Under the pieces are notes generated by a model. It did no database searches. It was not told where the DNA came from and worked only from the letters and a program-made list of their open reading frames with translations. Shown in pieces: positions 11,401-22,000 of a stretch of 64,000 bases of DNA (within the stretch, counting starts at the first letter, position 1; the number at the start of each line of letters is the position of its first letter). The stretch comes from Laspinema sp963821735 (GTDB lineage: Bacteria > Cyanobacteriota > Cyanobacteriia > Cyanobacteriales > Laspinemataceae), in contig CAWGFK010000070.1 in the NCBI GenBank assembly GCA_963821735.1, positions 248,001 to 312,000 of the forward strand, given 5' to 3'. Made by a program: the position numbers and the translations under genes.

Positions 11401-12082
11401 CCAGTCGAGGACCCGTAAAGGTAATCAAGGGTTGTTCCGCTTCCTCTTCTGCGGAACCTTCCGTTTCTTCTACTGGGGTTTCTTCAGTTGCCTCTGGCAC
11501 AAAACTAGGCGTTGCCACATTCAGCAAAATCGCTAAATATCGCCCGGTATTCCGGTCCTGGATAATCGTATCGTTGGCATAATTTTCCGTTCCTTGAAAA
11601 ATATTTAACCCCTCAAAGGTGAGTCCGCCTGCGAGTTCCAGTTCATCTTCTAAGGGATTAAAATCGTTAATTACCGCTGCTTCTGCCAAGCTGTCACCGC
11701 CTAGGGTGGGAAAGAGAATAAAGGTATCTTTATCTTTGCCTCCGGTGACGGTATCTGCATCCCATTCCAGATAAAAGGTATCAAGTCCCGCATCTCCAAA
11801 CAGGCGATCGCCTCCCAATCCTCCAATTAAAATATCCTCCCCTTGTCCGCCATAGAGGATATCATTGCCATCCCCGCCATCCAGGACATCATTCCCTTGA
11901 CCCCCAGCGAGTAAGTCGTGACTGTTCCCTCCCGTCAGACTATCATTGCCTTGATCCCCATAGAGAATGTCCTCCCCTTCTGCACCAGTAATCAAATCAT
12001 TGCCTTGCCACCCATAGATAAAATTATTGCCCAGGGTTCCGAGTAAGCTATCATCGAACGGTGTGCCTTGAATGACTGTCAT
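8471..12082 (-). CDS. RTX/cadherin/beta-propeller surface protein 2
   Basis: A 1203-residue predicted exoprotein in one intact frame. The first 220 residues are nearly the same RTX cassette as the neighbour (MTVIQGTPFDDSLLGTLGN onward, ending LLNVATPSFVPEA). A PPTEPET linker follows, then five cadherin-like repeats of about 95 residues, each with ENS.NGT and GDTHTYSL..DAGGRF motifs. After these, a CSPG/cadherin-type domain starts (ASVLQVTDQDNSAAELTYRL, later LLIYTHG). It is interrupted by eight ISGSNVVWxG repeats of a TolB-like beta-propeller and resumes with DSFIFSVSDGVGG at the C-terminus. Probable role: Ca2+-stabilised surface adhesion. The ligand cannot be inferred. Confidence 0.8.
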   Translation of the reverse strand: MTVIQGTPFDDSLLGTLGNNFIYGWQGNDLITGAEGEDILYGDQGNDSLTGGNSHDLLAGGQGNDVLDGGDGNDILYGGQGEDILIGGLGGDRLFGDAGLDTFYLEWDADTVTGGKDKDTFILFPTLGGDSLAEAAVINDFNPLEDELELAGGLTFEGLNIFQGTENYANDTIIQDRNTGRYLAILLNVATPSFVPEATEETPVEETEGSAEEEAEQPLITFTGPRLVMSPPTEPETPPTEPETPPTEPETPPTEPETPIDNPNPRDNQTPTNIILSNTNISENSANGTIIAALSTVDSDQGDTHRYSLIDNAGGRFIITDNQLVVGNGNLIDFETNTQHNIIIKTTDSAGNSFDKAFIINITEVNEAISNSSPTDIGISNSALDENSPNGTGIGILNTLDPDGEDTHTYGLVDDAGGRFAISGNELVVADGTLLDFETAPTHSIVVRTTDSAGQTFNKTLWITINNVNEAPTNLDVSNLIVAENSPNGTTVGTLTTTDLDVNEIHTYTLLDDAGGRFAIEGDRLRVADGSLLDYETATTHTLLLRTTDTGGNSFEKLLTVTVNDVNETLPNNAPTAITLSNTALPENSAIGTVLGGLTTVDPDAGDTHTYSLVDDAGGRFAISGTQITVAESTLLDYETNPSYAITVRTTDAGGLTLDQPFTLSLTDVNEAPTDMGLSNTVIAENSANDTLISAITTTDPDTGDTHTYSLVDDAGGRFGISGNQLIVADGTLLDYEAATSHPIILRTVDAGGQTFDQNFVITLNNVNDSPVITLTASPWTVAQRATPGITASVLQVTDQDNSAAELTYRLVNPPVNGQLKLNGTPLFTNDTFTQADIDNNLLIYTHGVIQLSDNTTGEQSPQISGSNLVWQGGDGNDWEIFFSDGIQVTQLTNNTIGDWNPQISGSNVVWQGWNNSNTYDIYFYNGSTISQLTDSTTDDQASQISGSNIVWQGHDGNDWEIFFYDGNTVSQLTDNTTQDRYPQISGSNVVWDHFDGVNREIWFYEGSTDTKREVTNNGAEKLNFQISGSNVVWQEWDGNDYEIFFYEFSTEATYQLTDNLTNDQDPQISGSNVVWSGYDTSEEIYLYDHNTQVTTPLTTNLLEDRFPQISGSNVVWYGTDGTTRNIYFYDGSTVSQLTDDSTNDFNPQISGTNVIWFGSDGGDNEIFFSPLAGTSVSDSFIFSVSDGVGGMLGNTMFEINVI
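11306..11396 (-). repeat. 21-bp tandem repeat encoding the PPTEPET linker
   Basis: Four copies of a 21-bp unit (GTTTCGGGTTCCGTGGGTGGA on the plus strand is one unit; the last copy differs by one base) encode (PPTEPET)n between the RTX cassette and the cadherin repeats. It occupies the same place as the TDNPP and PGNQPDDTL linkers of the paralogues but is unrelated in sequence. Confidence 0.8.
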
Positions 12083-12401
12083 AGTGTTTGAGTTGCCCTT
12101 TTAGACTGGAAAGTGTGCGTTAGTCAATAAGTTGGCGATCGCCCTGATCAGGTTCCATCCCTGAAAGAATGAAAATCCAACGCTGACTCCTACTTTCTCA
12201 GTTATGCCCGATCGCACCCTCTAATGTCATCGGTATTATTCTCCATGAGATGACTCAGGGTCCAGCTTGTAGGGATTTAGGGTTAAAAGTTTTACGAGAT
12301 GCCGGTGGCGATCGCCTTGACTTTTTGAATAATTTATGGTATTGATAAAAGGGTTAATTTTTGAGATGAGTTTTTGAAGCCATCCAAAGCGGCGATCGCC
12401 A

Positions 12402-13472
12402 TCAAAGCCCATCCTCTCCCCTTGATTGATTAGATGACAGTTGCGAATTACCAATGGTAATCATGCGGTGGATTTCGTCACTTTTTACCCCGATCGCCAT
12501 CGGACGCCGTACTCCTGGTAAAACGGCCACGTCATACAACTCTTCAAACAAACTCCCCTCCAATCGCAACCAGTGAACGATATCCCCACTTCGCACATCG
12601 ATAATCAGCAACCCGCAGCGTGCGTCTGCGCCTTTGTCTTGCAGGGTTTCGTCCAATGGTAAACCGCTAAATGTCTTATTATGGCGAGGTTTGGAGACAC
12701 CAACCACAGCGAAATCCTCGAAAAATGCCAACCCGCGCAAGTATCCCGGACAAAAGGTGACAGGTTCAAATCGACCCGCTTTTATATCCACATAGCCGAA
12801 ATATCCCGTTCCAGAATTGAGCAACCACAGTTTATCTCGGTACAGACGCGGCGAGTGAGGCATGGAGAGATTGTCCAAGAGAATGCGATCGCTCTTGACA
12901 TCGATAACACACCCGCCATTATGCCGTTTGTCGCGCCATCCATCCGCCACATCACTTTGACTAATGGCTGTCACATAGCGGGGCGTTCCGTTTTCCATCG
13001 CCAACCCATTCAGGTGACAGCGATCTTCAGCGGCGAGTTTGGAAATAAACGGCGGTTGCCATAAGGGGATAAAACTGTGAGTCTGGCTAACCGTTGCCAA
13101 ACAGCTAAACAAAGTATTGACAAAAATCGGGATATCGTGGCGATCGCAGGCGATATCGTGAATATCTAAATCGCCAGTGGTATAGGCGAGTTGGGGAACA
13201 TAGAGGCGATCGTACCCCTGATGGATTTGTCCCGGTTCCAAAGCATTTTCAAAGCGCCATAGCTGATAGAGGGAACTCATGTATAAAGTAGTGGATGAGG
13301 CGGATAACCCCATTGCCTGATTAAACGTGCGCTCAAATATGGATAACCGTCCGTTGGGTTGTAAGCCAATTAGAAACAGCTTACCCGTTTGGTAAGTGGT
13401 AAAAGCGAGACTGACTTGGAGGCGATCGAGCCACTCCGGGAATTGGGGAGAAGCAATAATTTCTATGGACAT
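12402..13472 (-). CDS. TIGR03032 family protein
   Basis: About 356 residues from the ATG at 13472 (MSIEIIASPQFPEWLDRLQ); an in-frame ATG at 13499 adds nine residues. The sequence has the family hallmarks: a start around the first beta-strand with LAFTTYQTGKLFLIGLQPNG, then CHLNGLAMENGTPRYVTAIS, then MPHSPRLYRDKLWLLNSGTG, and FCPGYLRGLAFFEDFAVVGV near the C-terminus. It is probably a beta-propeller; the function of the family is not established. It sits between RTX proteins 2 and 3 on the same strand, so a link with surface proteins is possible but unproven. Confidence 0.8.
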   Translation of the reverse strand: MSIEIIASPQFPEWLDRLQVSLAFTTYQTGKLFLIGLQPNGRLSIFERTFNQAMGLSASSTTLYMSSLYQLWRFENALEPGQIHQGYDRLYVPQLAYTTGDLDIHDIACDRHDIPIFVNTLFSCLATVSQTHSFIPLWQPPFISKLAAEDRCHLNGLAMENGTPRYVTAISQSDVADGWRDKRHNGGCVIDVKSDRILLDNLSMPHSPRLYRDKLWLLNSGTGYFGYVDIKAGRFEPVTFCPGYLRGLAFFEDFAVVGVSKPRHNKTFSGLPLDETLQDKGADARCGLLIIDVRSGDIVHWLRLEGSLFEELYDVAVLPGVRRPMAIGVKSDEIHRMITIGNSQLSSNQSRGEDGL

Positions 13473-13575
13473 TTTATTACGGGTAAATTCAACAAGCATT
13501 CCTATTTACCCCAGCATTTGGGGTGCAAGCATCATCCGGGCGATTCCCGAATCGCCCCTACAGATGTTAAGAACT

Positions 13576-13695
13576 AGCCCTGTCAAGGTGTATTGATTTG
13601 TAGGGGCGTATTGCATACGCCCTCTTGGGCGCAAGCATTTACTCCGACAAGAAACAATGATTTTTCGTCATTAAATTTATCACCTTGGCAGGGCT
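13576..13695. mobile_element. MITE-like element, short copy
   Basis: 120 bp with terminal inverted repeats AGCCCTGTCAAGGTG and CACCTTGGCAGGGCT (one mismatch). Inside is the GTAGGGGCGTATTGCATACG block that is also present in the larger copy at 50243-50494. It carries no coding capacity and lies between the TIGR03032 gene and RTX protein 3. Target-site duplication is not clear here. Confidence 0.65.
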
Positions 13696-13702
13696 AATCC
13701 CC

Positions 13703-16700
13703 CTAATTTATCATTGGCGTGATATCCGTATCCACCCACAACAGCGCACCCTCCAGACTGTAAGTGTTGTAACTGTTCGTCCCCAAAACAGTTGGACCAC
13801 CGGCAACCCAGCCCCCGGTACTGGTTACGGAATTCCCAGCCACGCCATCAACGATTAAGCGAGTTAAACCGCCCGAGGTAAAATCAGACAACGCTTTCAC
13901 ATCAAAATGATCTAAAGTTAACCCATTGTTATTGCCATTAAGATTAATCATCTCAATCCCGGAGATTTTATGGTTAGCGATCGCCGTTAAATTCAGATTA
14001 AACGTACCATCCAGACGCAGGGTATCCGTTCCCCCACCCCCTTTAATCCGCTTAAATCCCCCATCACCAATCCCAATCAAATCATCACCGATGCCGCCAT
14101 ACAGCACATCTGTACCACCGCCTCCGATCAGGGTATCATCTCCCTGTCCTCCGACTAGCAGATCCGCTGCCGTCGTTCCTGGTAACCATTCGGAGTTAGT
14201 TCCTCCCTGCTGAGTCACCGAGTTGGTGAAATTGCCTCCCCAGACGATGTATGATTCCCCGGCACTGGTGTTAGCACCGTATGCCCCGATAATCAAGTCA
14301 TCGAAGCCATCGCCATTCACATCTCCGGCACTGCTGACGGAGTGACCTGAATAGTCAAACTCATCAATGCCATTAATCACAAAACCTCCAGTCCCGGCGG
14401 CTACATCACTCAAATTTACAGGGCTGCCATTGGTTTTACCAAATACCACGTAGGATTCCCCAGCATGAATTTTACCTCCTGGTTCAGCACCGTCTGCCCC
14501 GATAATCAAATCATCCAAGCCATCGCCATTCACGTCTCCAGCACTGCTGAGTGACGATACCAGAAGTGTCACCCCCATCAATGCCATTAATCACAAAACC
14601 TCCAGTCCCGGCGGCTACAGCGCTCAAATCTACCGGGATGCCATCGGCTTTGCCAAATACCACGTAGGATTCACCCCCAGGGCTGGCGAAGGGTGCACCG
14701 ATAATCAAGTCATTGAAACCATCGCCATTCACATCTCCAGCACTGCTGACTGAGAAACCAGAACTGTCTCCCCCATCAATGCCATTGATGATGAACCCCC
14801 CAATCTGGTTAGCAATATCACTCAATTCCACGGGGATGCGATCGGATTTACCAAATACCACGTAGGATTCCCCGGCATCAATGACACCTCCGGGGTCAGC
14901 CCTGAATGCTGCGATAATCAAGTCATCCAAGCCATCGCCATTCACGTCTCCGGCACTGCTGACTGACCGACCAGAAGCGTCACCCCCATCAATGCCATTA
15001 ATTACAAAACCTCCAATCTCGGCAGCAATATCGCTCAAATTTACGGGGATGCTATTGGGTTTGCCAAATACCACGTAGGATTGCCCTGCCTGGAGGGTAC
15101 CCCCGGGGTCGGCGAAGAGTGCACCGATAATCAAATCATCTAAGCCATCGCCATTTACGTCTCCGGCACTGCTGACTGACTGACCCGATTGGTCTTCGAC
15201 ATTAATCCCCTTGATGATGAACCCCCCAATCTGGTTAGCAATATCACTTAAATCGACGGGGATGCCATCAGCTTTGCCAAATACCACGTAGGATTCCCCT
15301 GCCTCACCCTTACCATCAGGGTCGGCTATGGGTGCGCCGATAATCAAGTCATCTAAACCATCCCCGTTGACATCTCCAGCACTACTGACTGAGGTACCAG
15401 ACTCGTCATACTCAAGAATACCCTTGATAATGAACCCCCCATTCCCGGCGGCGATATTACCCAAATTTATCGCGATGCCCTGGGTCTTGCCAAATACCAC
15501 GTAGGATTCCCCTGCCTGGACTTTAGCATCAGGGTCGGCTACGGGTGCGCCGATAATCAAGTCATCCAAACCATCGCCATTCACATCTCCGGCACTGCTG
15601 ACTGACTTACCCGAGTAGTCATAGTCAAGAATACCCCGATTCCCAAAGCCTCCGATACCTGCCAATAATACATCATTGAGTTCGATTCCGCCTGGTGGTA
15701 GGGGAATGGAGGCCTTTGCTGAGGCGATATCATCTTCTGTGGGGATGAAGTTATTTGGAGTCGAATCCGGGTCCGGTTGGTCTACTGCCGTGACTTCAGC
15801 GCTATGGGCGATCGTCCCGTAACTCTGGACAATCCCGCTAATGGTAAGGGTGGCATTCCCCACCGGGCCTAAATTCGGCACGGTCCAAATTCCGGTATTC
15901 GGGTCGTAACTGCCATGAGAAGGGGTGGCGGTTAATCCATCCATTCCCCCAGGCAACTGATTGGTGACGGCAATGTTGGTGGCTCCTGCTGGGCCATTAT
16001 TCGTCAGTTCCACCACAAAGGTGAGAGTCTCCCCAATGGTCGGGGTGGGGTTGCTGACGGTGTGGGTTAGTTCTAAGTCTGCATCCGTATTTAGGGTCAG
16101 GGTGGTGATGGCGACTGTACTGTCTTCTGTACCATCATTCACGATAAAGTTAATCAGGCGCGGGGTTATATCCGGCAGAGGGCTGGTGTTGTTGTAGGTG
16201 ACGCTTCGCAAGACTTGCTGGTAATTGGCCAGGGTATCGGTCCCACTCAGGGTTAAAATTCCAGTGGCTGAATCGTAGCTGGTGATAATATTTGTGCCGG
16301 TAGTCGTCGCCGCTAAGGATTCTGCACCCCCATCCAGAAGGTTGGTAATCGTGACGGTGGCTGAACCTAGGGAGGGATTGTTAACATCGGTGACTGTGAG
16401 ACTGATGCTGTCTACGATCGCTACGGCACTCTCCACTGGCGATAAATGTTGCCGGATAGTTAATGCCTGCGGCATCGCCATTGAGGTCTAATTCTGGGGG
16501 TGTATTCGGCCCGATATTCAGGGTCGTCGTGGCAACGTTACTGGATACATTACTCTCATCGGTGACGAGAAATTCTATCGTCCGAGCTAGGGGATTGGGA
16601 GCGGTGGCGGTATTGTTATAGGTGAGGCTTCGGAGCACCTGCTGATAGTTGGCCCGGGTATCGGTGCCACTGAGGGTCAGGACGCCATTGCTATAACTGG

Positions 16701-18425
16701 CGGTGATATTACCGAGGGCGGTTGCTGCTAGGATTTCATTCGCCCCATCCAGTAAATTAGTAATGGTGATGGTGGCCCCGGTCATTTCGGTGCTATCCAC
16801 ATCGCTCAAGGTGAGGGCAACTGGGTCTACGATGGGGACGGGTCCAGAGTTGCTGATCAAGTTAGTGGCAAAGTTAATATCCCCATCCGGGTCATCGGCA
16901 GTGCCATCTAGGTCTAAAACCGGCGGGTCTGGGGTATCATTGACCTGAATAATTAAGTCTTTTTCAAAGGTCAAGCCTTGAGAATCGGTGACTTGGACGG
17001 TAATGAGATGGCTGGTAGCTGTTTCATAATCTAATAAGGTGCGATCGGTGACGATTACGCGATCGCCTTCAATGGCAAAGCGTCCTCCATCGGTGTTGAT
17101 TAAGCTGTAAGTGTGGGTATCTCCGGCATCGGGGTCGATGGGGGTTAAATTTCCCAAAACTGTCCCATTCGCGCTATTTTCATCAATACTGCTTTCGGAA
17201 AGGGTGATATCGGTAGGAGATTCATTAACGTCGGTGACGGTAATGGTAAAGGGTTTATCAAAGGTATTCCCTGCGGAGTCGCTGGTTTGCAGGATAATCG
17301 AATGACTCGTGGCTGTCTCGAAATCGAGTAAGGTGCCATTGGCAATTGCTAATTGATTGCCACTGAGGGTAAACCGTCCCCCGCGTTATCGATTAAGGTA
17401 TAAGTATGGGTATCTCCCTCATCGGGATCTACGGTGGATAAGGCGGCAATAATCGCTCCGTCGGTACTGTTTTCGGCAATACTGGTATTGGAGAGGATAA
17501 TATTAGTCGGGGCCTGATTGCCAGGGAGGGTATCATCCGGTTGATTGCCAGGGAGGGTATCATCCGGTTGATTGCCAGGAAGGGTATCATCCGGTTGATT
17601 GCCAGGAAGGGTATCATCCGGTTGATTGCCAGGAAGGGTATCATCCGGTTGATTGCCAGGAAGGGTATCATCCGGTTGATTTCCAGGAAGGGGAGTCGGT
17701 GGTCTTGCGGGTGGGATTATGGGGGGGGTAGTCGGTGGTCTTGCGGGTGAGGGACTGGCAAAGGTGATCAACGGTGGTTCTGTTGCTGCTTCTGCGGGTA
17801 CTGCTGTCTCTTCTCTTGGGATATCTCCAGTCACCTCTTGCACAAAACTCGGCGTTGTCACATTCAGCAAAATTGCTAAATATCGCCCGGTATTGCGGTC
17901 CTGGATAATCGTATCGTTAGCATAATTTTCGGTGCCTTGAAAAATATTCAATCCTTCAAAGGTGAGTCCCCCGGAGAGTTCTAGTTGATCTTCTAAGGGC
18001 TTAAAATCCGTAATTACCGCTGCTTCTGCTAAGGTGTTACCGCCGAGGGTGGGAAACAGAATAAAGGTATCTTTATCTTTGCCTCCGGTGACGGTATCTG
18101 CACCCCATTCCAAATAAAAAGTATCGAATCCAGCATCTCCAAATAGGCGATCGCTGCCGAATCCTCCAATTAAAACATCCTCCCCCTGTCCACCATAGAG
18201 GATATCATTGCCATCCCCGCCATCTAAGACATCATCGCCTTGACTGCCTGCGAGTAAGTCATTGCCATTCCCGCCAATCAGGGTATCAGATCCTTGATCC
18301 CCGTAGAGGATATCATCCCCATCTGCACCATCTAAGATATCATTGCCTTGCCACCCATACACAAAATCGTTGCCCAGAATTCCGACTAAGGTATCATCGA
18401 GCGGTGTACCTTGAATGACGGTCAT
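13703..18425 (-). pseudogene. RTX/cadherin/DUF11/FG-GAP surface protein 3, three apparent frameshifts
   Basis: The largest paralogue: 1573 residues after three one-base corrections. Order: the shared N-terminal RTX cassette; PGNQPDDTL linker; cadherin-like repeats (NIILSNTSIAENS; ITLSESSIDENSANGTVLGN); two LLDG..TLSGTDT..NYQQVLRS modules; a DUF11 domain (ELTNNGPAGATNIAVTNQLP); seven FG-GAP integrin-alpha-type repeats (SSAGDVNGDGLDDLIIGA...GESYVVFGK); and a short C-terminal RTX block (LLVGGQGDDTLIGGGGTDVL). The breaks are at about 17385 (one G missing in a G-run), 16440 (one extra base) and 14555 (one extra base). The corrected length is a multiple of three and the flanking domains join smoothly. 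FG-GAP and RTX repeats bind Ca2+, so an adhesion role is likely. Confidence 0.75.
17520..17690 (-). repeat. 27-bp tandem repeat encoding the PGNQPDDTL linker
   Basis: About six copies of a 27-bp unit (core GTATCATCCGGTTGATTGCC on the plus strand) encode (PGNQPDDTL)n in the linker of RTX protein 3. The only frequent variation is AGGGAGG versus AGGAAGG. Confidence 0.85.
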
Positions 18426-19090
18426 AATGTTTAAGTTGCCCTAGCTATAAGACAGGTTGTTGGAATAATTCTTGGGTTGGTGTGCTGGTCCCACTCGAAC
18501 CGAGTCACAAAGGTAGTCCGCCAGAGAGACAGAAGTAGCTACAAAGACGACTCCACCCTTGTTTAGTTATGCCCTTTCCGAAGGATAAATATCACTCTTC
18601 GTTCATAAATCTTAAAAAAATTAGGAGTAGAAGTAAGGAAGGGGGCGACTCCTTTTTTTACAAAAAAGTTTCTGCTTGACAGATGAAACAAAATCGGCTT
18701 GAATGAATTTGAATTCAAGCCAATCAAGTGGACTGTCCAATTTTATTCAGGCGGCAGGCTATGGGGAATCCGTATAGCTTACCTGAGTTATTCGAGGCAT
18801 GAACAAGGCAAAAAAAGTCTGAAAAGTTTAGACAGCAAAAGAGAAATAGTCTTTTTTACTGTTGTTTTTAACGATGAGGTTGCCTGAGTGAAAAAGATTT
18901 AATCAAGGTAAAGGCAGCTATAAAAGTTATAATCTAACCATCCAAAAACCTAGTTTTTGGACTCGGACTGTGCCAATATTTCTCTAGGGGTAGGTAGAGA
19001 TACTCTGTCGGTCCCTAGAGAAAAATCAGGGTGTTGGCGGCTAGAGTGTTAGTTAACAAGCGATCGCAAATTTTAGAGGGAATGGCGGCA
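18426..19090. other. Intergenic region between divergent RTX 3 and CHAT genes
   Basis: No gene is supported. It must hold the divergent promoters of the two flanking genes. A hairpin AGGAGT (18623-18628)/ACTCCT (18648-18653) followed by a T-run resembles a terminator on the plus strand, but no plus-strand gene lies before it. The block AGTTATGCCC near 18570 recurs upstream of the other RTX genes. Confidence 0.5.
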
Positions 19091-22000
19091 ATGGATCGGA
19101 AAACGGTGACCCACTCAACAAAATCAGGGAAATCATACCCCAAAGCACTCTCTATCGGGCTTTTGATGCTACCCTTGGCGGTGTTCTTCTCGGCTTTGAG
19201 CGCCCAATCTCAACCGATTATCCCGGCAACAGATGGGACGGGGACTGTTGTTACGCCGGAGGGAAACCGTTATGATATCACTGGGGGTCAACGGTCCTCC
19301 GATGGTCGGAATCTGTTCCATAGTTTTACTGAATTTGGGCTGAATCCCGCTGAGATTGCTAATTTTATTTCTAATCCCGCAATTGTCAATATTTTAGGCC
19401 GAATTAATGGCGGTAATGCTTCTTATATTAATGGATTAATTCAGGTAACCGGCGGTGCATCGCATCTTTATTTAATGAATCCTGCCGGGATAGTGTTTGG
19501 ACCGAATGCCAGTCTGAATGTCCCCGGGTCTTTTCTAGCAACAACGGCAACGGGAATAGGATTTGATTACGGCTGGTTTAATGCGGTGGGAGGGAATATT
19601 TATGCAGATTTAGTGGGAACTCCCAGTGCCTTGATTTTTGAAACAGTGCAGCCCGGTACTATCATTAATTCCGGGAGTTTAACCGTGGCAGCGGGGCAAA
19701 ATTTAACCCTGATTGGGGGAACGATTTTGAATCAGGGAACCGTCGCCTCACCCCAGGGAAATATAACAATGGCGACGGTTCCCGGTTCGAGTTGGGTGCG
19801 CTTGTCTCAACCGAATCATCTCCTGAGTTTGGACATTGCTGCACCATTTCCAGTCGCACCGATCGCCTTACCCGCTTTACTCACTGGGGGGAATGCTTCC
19901 CATGTGACTGATGTTCGCATCAACCCCGATGGAACGGTGGAATTAATCAGTTCCGGACTGGAAATCGCATCAGGAGATGTGGCAACCACCCAATCTCACT
20001 TATCTGGGGAAACAGTCTCCTTGTCGGCTCACCAAAACCTCACCTTAGTGGAAACCACTCTACAAACCACCGGGGAGATGCAGTTGCGGGCTGGGGATAC
20101 GGTACGGGTGCGAGACAGCCTGGACCGGCCTTTTTTAGCCGATTCCGGGGGCAATTTGACCTTGCGAGGCGATCGCGCTATTGATATCTTAGCCCTGGAT
20201 TCTATCCCTTCAGTGGATCAGGTGAAGTTTCAATTTGAACCCTTTCGTGCTGGGGGGGATATCACCTTGGTGAGTGAGGGTCCAATTTCTGGAGATTCTC
20301 ACTTTGCAGCCGGGGGGAATTTTGCGATTCGCACAGCTTCGGGAGAACCCGGAACCCTGATCAGTCTATTTGACCCGATTGTGACTTCCAATGGGGATGT
20401 GACTTTTGGGGACTATACCGGCGCTTCCCTGAAAGTGGAGGCCGGGGGGAGCATTATCGGGGTGAGTATTAATATCACCCAACCCGACACCACTCTAACG
20501 GGTTCCGATCCGGATATCCCCATTCTCACTAGCAGTCCCTCGGTGATTCTGCGCGCTGGGGAAGCGAGTCTATCTAATGTTGCCAATGTTCCTCCGGATC
20601 AGGCGATTTCCGACACCGTATTTTCCGCTAGTGAAAGTTTCAGTCGAGGCAGCATTACCGTTAACAATATTACCACCGCTGGAGGTCCGGCCATTCTCTC
20701 AGCGAGTAGCGATATTATTACCGGAAATCTCATCACTAATGGGGGGGATATTTCAGTCCTGAGTCGCACCGGAAATATTATTACTGCTGGGGAAGTCGTC
20801 TCTTTAGGAACCACGGTTAATGGCAATATTAACCTGGATGCAGGCAATACCCTGACTGTAGGAATTGTCAACAGTGGCAGTGGCAATATTACCCTGACAG
20901 GGAATGAAATTGATTTGAATAATACAATTACTAGCACTGGAATTTTAACCCTCCAACCGAGAAATCCCAACCAAACTATTGTTTTATCGGGGGGGAGTGA
21001 TAGCGGAAATACGGTTTTGGATCTGACGGTGGCGGATTTAGCGGCCCTAGAAGATGGATTTAGTTCGATTATTATTGGGTCCGAAAATAGCACCGGACTG
21101 ATTAGCATTGCTGACATTGTGGACTTCAGCGATCCGGTTACCTTGCGATCGCCTCAAGGACAAGGTGCGACGGATATCGCCGGAAATCTCACTCTCTCAG
21201 ACAATGCGACCCTGAATATCGATACCGCAGGCGCAACCTTAGTGAGTGCCAATGTCATTACCGACGGAGAACTCAGCTTTGGCAATATCTTTTTGAATGC
21301 CGATGTGACCTTTACCGGAAGTAACATCACTTTTAATGGCACAATCGATGGGGAACGCCAGCTTACAGTCAGTTCGCCCTTGGGGACTGTGGCAGTGAAT
21401 CAACCTGTTGGCAGTCAGGTTCCCCTCGGCAGTTTGGACATTGTGGCGGATGTCTTAACCCTATCCAGTGATATTGTGTCCCAGGGGAATATTATTCTGA
21501 ATAGTGCGGTGATTCTCGGGAATGATATCCGCTTGAGTACCCTGACTCCGGGAAGTTTGATTACGTTTAATAATACCCTGAATAGTCAGGAAAATGCGGC
21601 CCAATCTCTCACTCTGAATACCGCAGGCAGTATTATCTTTGCGCGGGAAGTCGGGGGTGGGGAAGGGGGTGCATTAGGGGCGATCGCCATTGAGGAAACC
21701 ACCGCAATGACGGCATCTGAAACGATTACAGCCGATCGCCTGACGGTGAACAGTTCCGGAACAATCGTCCTGGAAGATGTGAACCTAGTCGGGGAGAACG
21801 CCAATCCGACAACCCCGGTTTTAGAACTGGATGCCACAGAGCAAATTGCTGTAGGAAATGTTACCGCTAATCCGGGCCAAATCACGCTCACCAGTACCAA
21901 CAGTTTTGTCACCATTGGGGATATGATTTTACCGGGGGGAACCCTGGAAGTCACGGCAGGACGAGAAATTACCACTGGCATCCTGAATACTTCAACAACT

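Noticed and set aside
17520..17690. CRISPR-like direct repeats
   Set aside because: The repeats are contiguous 27-bp units in frame within a protein linker, with no spacers. The same holds for 7360-7441 and 11306-11396. No CRISPR array was seen anywhere in the window.
18699..18887. 62-codon ORF upstream of the CHAT gene
   Set aside because: No ribosome site, no motif, and it lies in the A/T-rich intergenic region between divergent promoters.
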